Positions 20,231 through 22,575 of a stretch of DNA of 22,575 nucleotides are shown piece after piece. Below the pieces are notes generated by a model. That model ran no database searches. It was not told the origin of the DNA and saw nothing but the letters and a program-made list of their open reading frames with translations. Source of the stretch: Neolentinus lepideus HHB14362 ss-1 (Eukaryota > Basidiomycota > Agaricomycetes > Gloeophyllales > Gloeophyllaceae); assembly GCA_001632425.1 (NCBI GenBank), contig KV425708.1, positions 4,673 to 27,247 of the forward strand. Direction: 5' to 3'. Every line of letters begins with the position of its first letter. Positions within the stretch are counted from its first letter, which is position 1. The translations under genes were made by a program, and so were the position numbers.

Positions 20231-20326
20231 AACCTCCATAGTGTAACGGATAAGGATGGTGTGGTTCATGCTGGAGGTTATGTGTTCGAGTCTTGATGAA
20301 TGTAATGTTTTTGTGTCCTTTTTTTT
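20231..20326 (+). ncRNA. tRNA-like Pol III unit (tRNA relic or SINE head)
   Basis: TAGTGTAACGG at 20239-20249 matches the A box and is identical to the D-arm start seen in fungal tRNA-Gln/Glu type genes. GTTCGAGTC at 20284-20292 matches the B box consensus exactly. Their start-to-start distance of 45 nt is that of a tRNA gene, and eight T's (20319-20326) follow as a possible Pol III terminator. A normal cloverleaf does not fold: the would-be acceptor arm AACCTCCA (20231-20238) instead pairs perfectly with TGGAGGTT at 20272-20279, and no anticodon stem forms. It is probably a decayed tRNA or a SINE head. Confidence 0.45.
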
Positions 20327-20600
20327 GCCACTCTGCTGCTAAGTCCCTCTAATATCTGTTCGGCTTTCTCCGCGCACACCCTTTGCAGCGTTGCACATGT
20401 ATGTGACGTCTGGCACGAACAAAATCAAGAATATATGTTTTTATATCTTGAAATTATGTTTTATATGTAAATAGCTACTCTCAAGTTATGTTTCTCTGGG
20501 TCCAAGCTAAGGTGCTGTACCGTAATGGGGGAGGAGTGGAATGTAGAGTACGTATGTAATGGAACAACAGTCAGGAAATCGACCGCAGCTTGAGGCTAGG
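20327..20600. other. AT-rich spacer
   Basis: It is AT-rich, especially near 20430-20480 (runs such as ATATATGTTTTTATAT), and contains no coding motif. Base composition changes sharply to GC-rich just after 20600. Confidence 0.45.
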
Positions 20601-20614
20601 TACGATTTCCGTGG

Positions 20615-20905
20615 GTTGGGGGGAGGCTCGGGCCGGCGAAGCCGGCGGCAGGCACGTGACCGGCACGGAGAAGGCACGTGACCGACAATCCCCGCGGTGG
20701 CTAGCGATGTGGCACCGGGGATGAGGCAAGCCGGAAGCCGGAACCCGAGACTCAGGGTCGGAGAGGCGAAGCCACACCGCGCGCTGTTTGCGGCGCGGCG
20801 AAATCTGGGCTACACCCAACCGAGCCATGGCTCACAACTAGCCGAGATTTCGGCAGAGCCGAAAACGGGTACCCCAACCCGAGGCAAGGCTCGGGAAGAA
20901 TGCCA
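20615..20905. repeat. Cluster of small GC-rich hairpins
   Basis: Several tiny stem-loops with related sequence lie together: GCCGGC-GAA-GCCGGC (about 20633-20647), GGC-GAA-GCC (about 20765-20773), the palindrome GAGCCATGGCTC (about 20822-20833), CGGC-AGA-GCCG (about 20850-20860) and CCCGAG-GCAAGG-CTCGGG (about 20877-20894). CGAAATCT and AGATTTCG form a further 8-bp inverted pair around 20799-20851. A similar unit, CGGCGG-CACGAG-CCGCCG, sits at 22501-22518 beyond the recombinase frame. No function can be assigned. Confidence 0.5.
20650..20684. repeat. 13-bp direct repeat carrying CACGTG E-boxes
   Basis: AGGCACGTGACCG occurs at 20650-20662 and again at 20672-20684, nine bases apart. Each copy has a CACGTG core, the site of bHLH factors such as Cbf1/Pho4 types in yeasts. 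Binding here is only a possibility. Confidence 0.55.
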
Positions 20906-21151
20906 CAGGGGGCCCAGAGGGCCAAACCATACAATTATCATAGAGACAGGTACAGTACGTACAAACATTCACGAGATGCAAAACAGCGACATGGGTACAG
21001 CAGCAGAGTACAACACAGACGGGAGGCAGAGTACAGCGTACGCAAAAGCGGATTGAGAGAACAATTGAGGGAACATGAATACAGCGGGAAACCACGAAGG
21101 AAAACAAGCGCGAAGGCGAATACAGCGGACAGCAGAAAGAAGCTAGGGGAA
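20906..21151. other. Spacer downstream of the recombinase with TACAGCG-like motifs
   Basis: The plus strand is purine-rich and repeats a TACAGC(G) core, including two exact GAATACAGCGG copies at 21077-21087 and 21118-21128. It is probably 3' flank or 3' UTR of the recombinase gene. No coding motif is recognised on either strand. Confidence 0.4.
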
Positions 21152-22532
21152 TTAAGACACAGAAGCAGGCAGACCGTTACGAACACGATACCGTTCAAAC
21201 TCAACACACAAATCCGACACCCGCATCCCATCGTAGGACTTCGAGATCATCATAGGGAGGAGGTCCTCAAGTTTCCGCCAGTACAGCAGGAAGGCCAGAG
21301 ACTTCCAGCGCCCTTGCGCGGCGACTGTCTCGGGAGGGACCCCAGCGAGCAGAAGCTCAGTAGCGCCTCCAATCCTAAAACTATGGCCCGAGATCCGGGA
21401 CAGCCGCAGGGGTCTCCAAACCTCTTCACAGCGCTGGAGGAAGGCCGCTTTGGTGAGGGGGGCCCAACCTGTGTCCGTTTCAAAGGCAAACATGGGTGCA
21501 ACACGGGGAGTGAGGGAGTTGACAGATAGGTGACGGTGAAGTGCCCTGACGGGGCAAAGCTCATGGCGGCCGGTAAGAGAGATACGAGCACCCGCCTCCT
21601 TCTCAACCTTGCCGAAGGGAATATCGAAGTGCGCTGACTGCAGGCCATCCCAGTGGTCAATGTACCGGACAGGGGCAGAGCGGGAGACATGCCAGCGAGG
21701 ATCGAACGAGGCCTTGGAGGGAACTACCAGCTCACCGAGGCGACAGCAGCCCCAGAAAGCAATGAGCGCCACGGCCAGCACTGCGCAGTCCCTGCCCGAG
21801 GAGGGGTCCAGAGCGCGCGCCAGGGGGATAAGGTGTTGCAGAGTCACCGGGGCCCTCTTCTCCCGCCGAGAAGAGGCAGGGGTCAGCTTTGAGGCGGAGG
21901 TCTTTACCAGGGAAACAAAGTCATCGTCGCCCGCCCAAGGGGCATGGTTGACCCTGTGCCAGGCGCGCACGGCCGAAAGCCAGGCGGCGATCGTGCTGCC
22001 CGAGACAGTACCAGCCCGCCAGGAGGCAAAACCCGCCAGCAGCAGCGCTGACGCGGGCATCCTGGACGACTCAGGGATACCTTGCTCGTCACAGAATTGA
22101 TGAAATCGAAGGAGACCAGCCCCGTAGTTGGTGCGCGTATTGGGTTCGAGAGCAGCAAAGGCAAGTTCTTGTGTTTTATCAGCAGTAAGAGGCAGGAGTT
22201 CCAGCCGCAGGCGCTGGTCAAAATCTGCAGAGTACGGAGTCATCCACACACGGAGGCGGTCAACAGCAGGGACATGGGGGCGAAGAGGGCTGGGGGAGAT
22301 CTCGCAGCCTGCCCTAGGCTTGCGAGTCTTCTTCTTCTGGATACCGGATGTGCGCGGAGGTGCGAGAACAGACAGGGAGACGGGAGGAGGAGGAGGAGGG
22401 GGCTTTACCGTGGGTCTAGGGTCACCGGCAAAGAAGGCGCCTGAGGGTTTGGGCGCAGGTCTGGGGTCCCCATCGTGTCTACACACCGCATCCGATTCCA
22501 CGGCGGCACGAGCCGCCGCGATCGAAGATAGG
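21152..22532 (-). CDS. Tyrosine recombinase/integrase, 5' part probably outside the window
   Basis: The long minus-strand frame ends at 21152 and contains a complete tyrosine recombinase domain. Numbering from 22501, the N-terminal half has a core-binding-like region (LEPNTRTNYGAGLLRFHQFC, then GSTIAAWLSAVRAWH). The catalytic half has R254 (GCCRLGEL), a lysine near 298, H373 and R376 (SGHSFRIGG), W399 (QGRWKS) and the presumed nucleophile Y407 (LLYWRK). All expected residues are present. There is no ATG before 22243, which would give a 363-residue protein. The frame is open upstream to TAA at 22541-22543. A good acceptor (CTGACAG, exon from 22532) suggests an earlier exon beyond the right edge. 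The region 22375-22400 codes a run of prolines. Such enzymes occur in fungal Crypton and DIRS-like elements; no partner reverse transcriptase is visible here. Confidence 0.8.
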
Positions 22533-22575
22533 CTGTCAGGTTAAGGAGGTAAGCTAGACGTAAGAAAGGAGAGGA

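Noticed and set aside
20231..20326. Functional tRNA gene
   Set aside because: A and B boxes are good, but the acceptor, D and anticodon stems do not pair, so a normal tRNA is unlikely.
20900..21529. 209-codon, very basic plus-strand frame
   Set aside because: Its right part lies opposite the tyrosine recombinase and its composition is explained by the purine-rich strand; no motif is seen.
21152..22532. Starship-type captain recombinase
   Set aside because: Those elements belong to filamentous ascomycetes; this window looks basidiomycete and shows none of their cargo.
1..22575. CRISPR array, bacterial operon, riboswitch or prophage
   Set aside because: No regularly spaced repeats and no bacterial gene organisation; the genes contain spliceosomal introns.

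Overview
The window looks like nuclear DNA of a mushroom-forming basidiomycete (Agaricomycetes, perhaps Polyporales-like). This is inferred from many short GT-AG introns (about 49-99 nt), F-box and BTB genes of the kind expanded in these fungi, a chromodomain Ty3 retroelement, a YANK/STK32-type kinase and a TRP (Yvc1-like) channel. Most real genes here are split into small exons, so I rebuilt them by joining exons on conserved protein motifs and checking phase. Rebuilt structures are given as exon coordinates.

Left third (1-7.2 kb): a 5'-truncated Ty3/gypsy chromovirus with one in-frame stop and a 3' LTR; a single-exon F-box gene; a small fold-back segment; and a badly decayed FAD-dependent monooxygenase (5.55-7.2 kb). 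Middle (7.9-11.6 kb): on the minus strand, an intact four-exon BTB/POZ gene, then a membrane-bound O-acyltransferase (wax-synthase type) that is full length at its 3' side but frameshifted in a conserved motif and without a visible start. The two broken enzymes are typical tailoring enzymes and may be remnants of specialised metabolism; that is a guess.

Core (12-17.5 kb): an eight-exon YANK/STK32-type kinase (minus) and an 18-exon vacuolar-type TRP calcium channel (plus) are arranged head to head around a 502-bp shared upstream region. Both rebuild without a stop. Downstream of the channel is a weak, probably degenerate RING-finger remnant. Right part: a nine-exon macrodomain (ADP-ribose-related hydrolase) gene on the minus strand (18.8-20.0 kb), with a 12-nt micro-exon followed by a GC-AG intron; a tRNA-like Pol III A-box/B-box unit at 20.23-20.33 kb; a cluster of tiny GC hairpins and E-box repeats; and a tyrosine recombinase (minus, 21.15-22.53 kb) with all catalytic residues, whose 5' part probably lies beyond the right edge.

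The genes do not form one pathway. Intact housekeeping or signalling genes (kinase, channel, macrodomain) alternate with mobile-element material and gene relics. I did not find a convincing new defence or metabolic system. The most unusual items are the splicing architecture, the gene relics, and the hairpin/Pol III region beside the recombinase.
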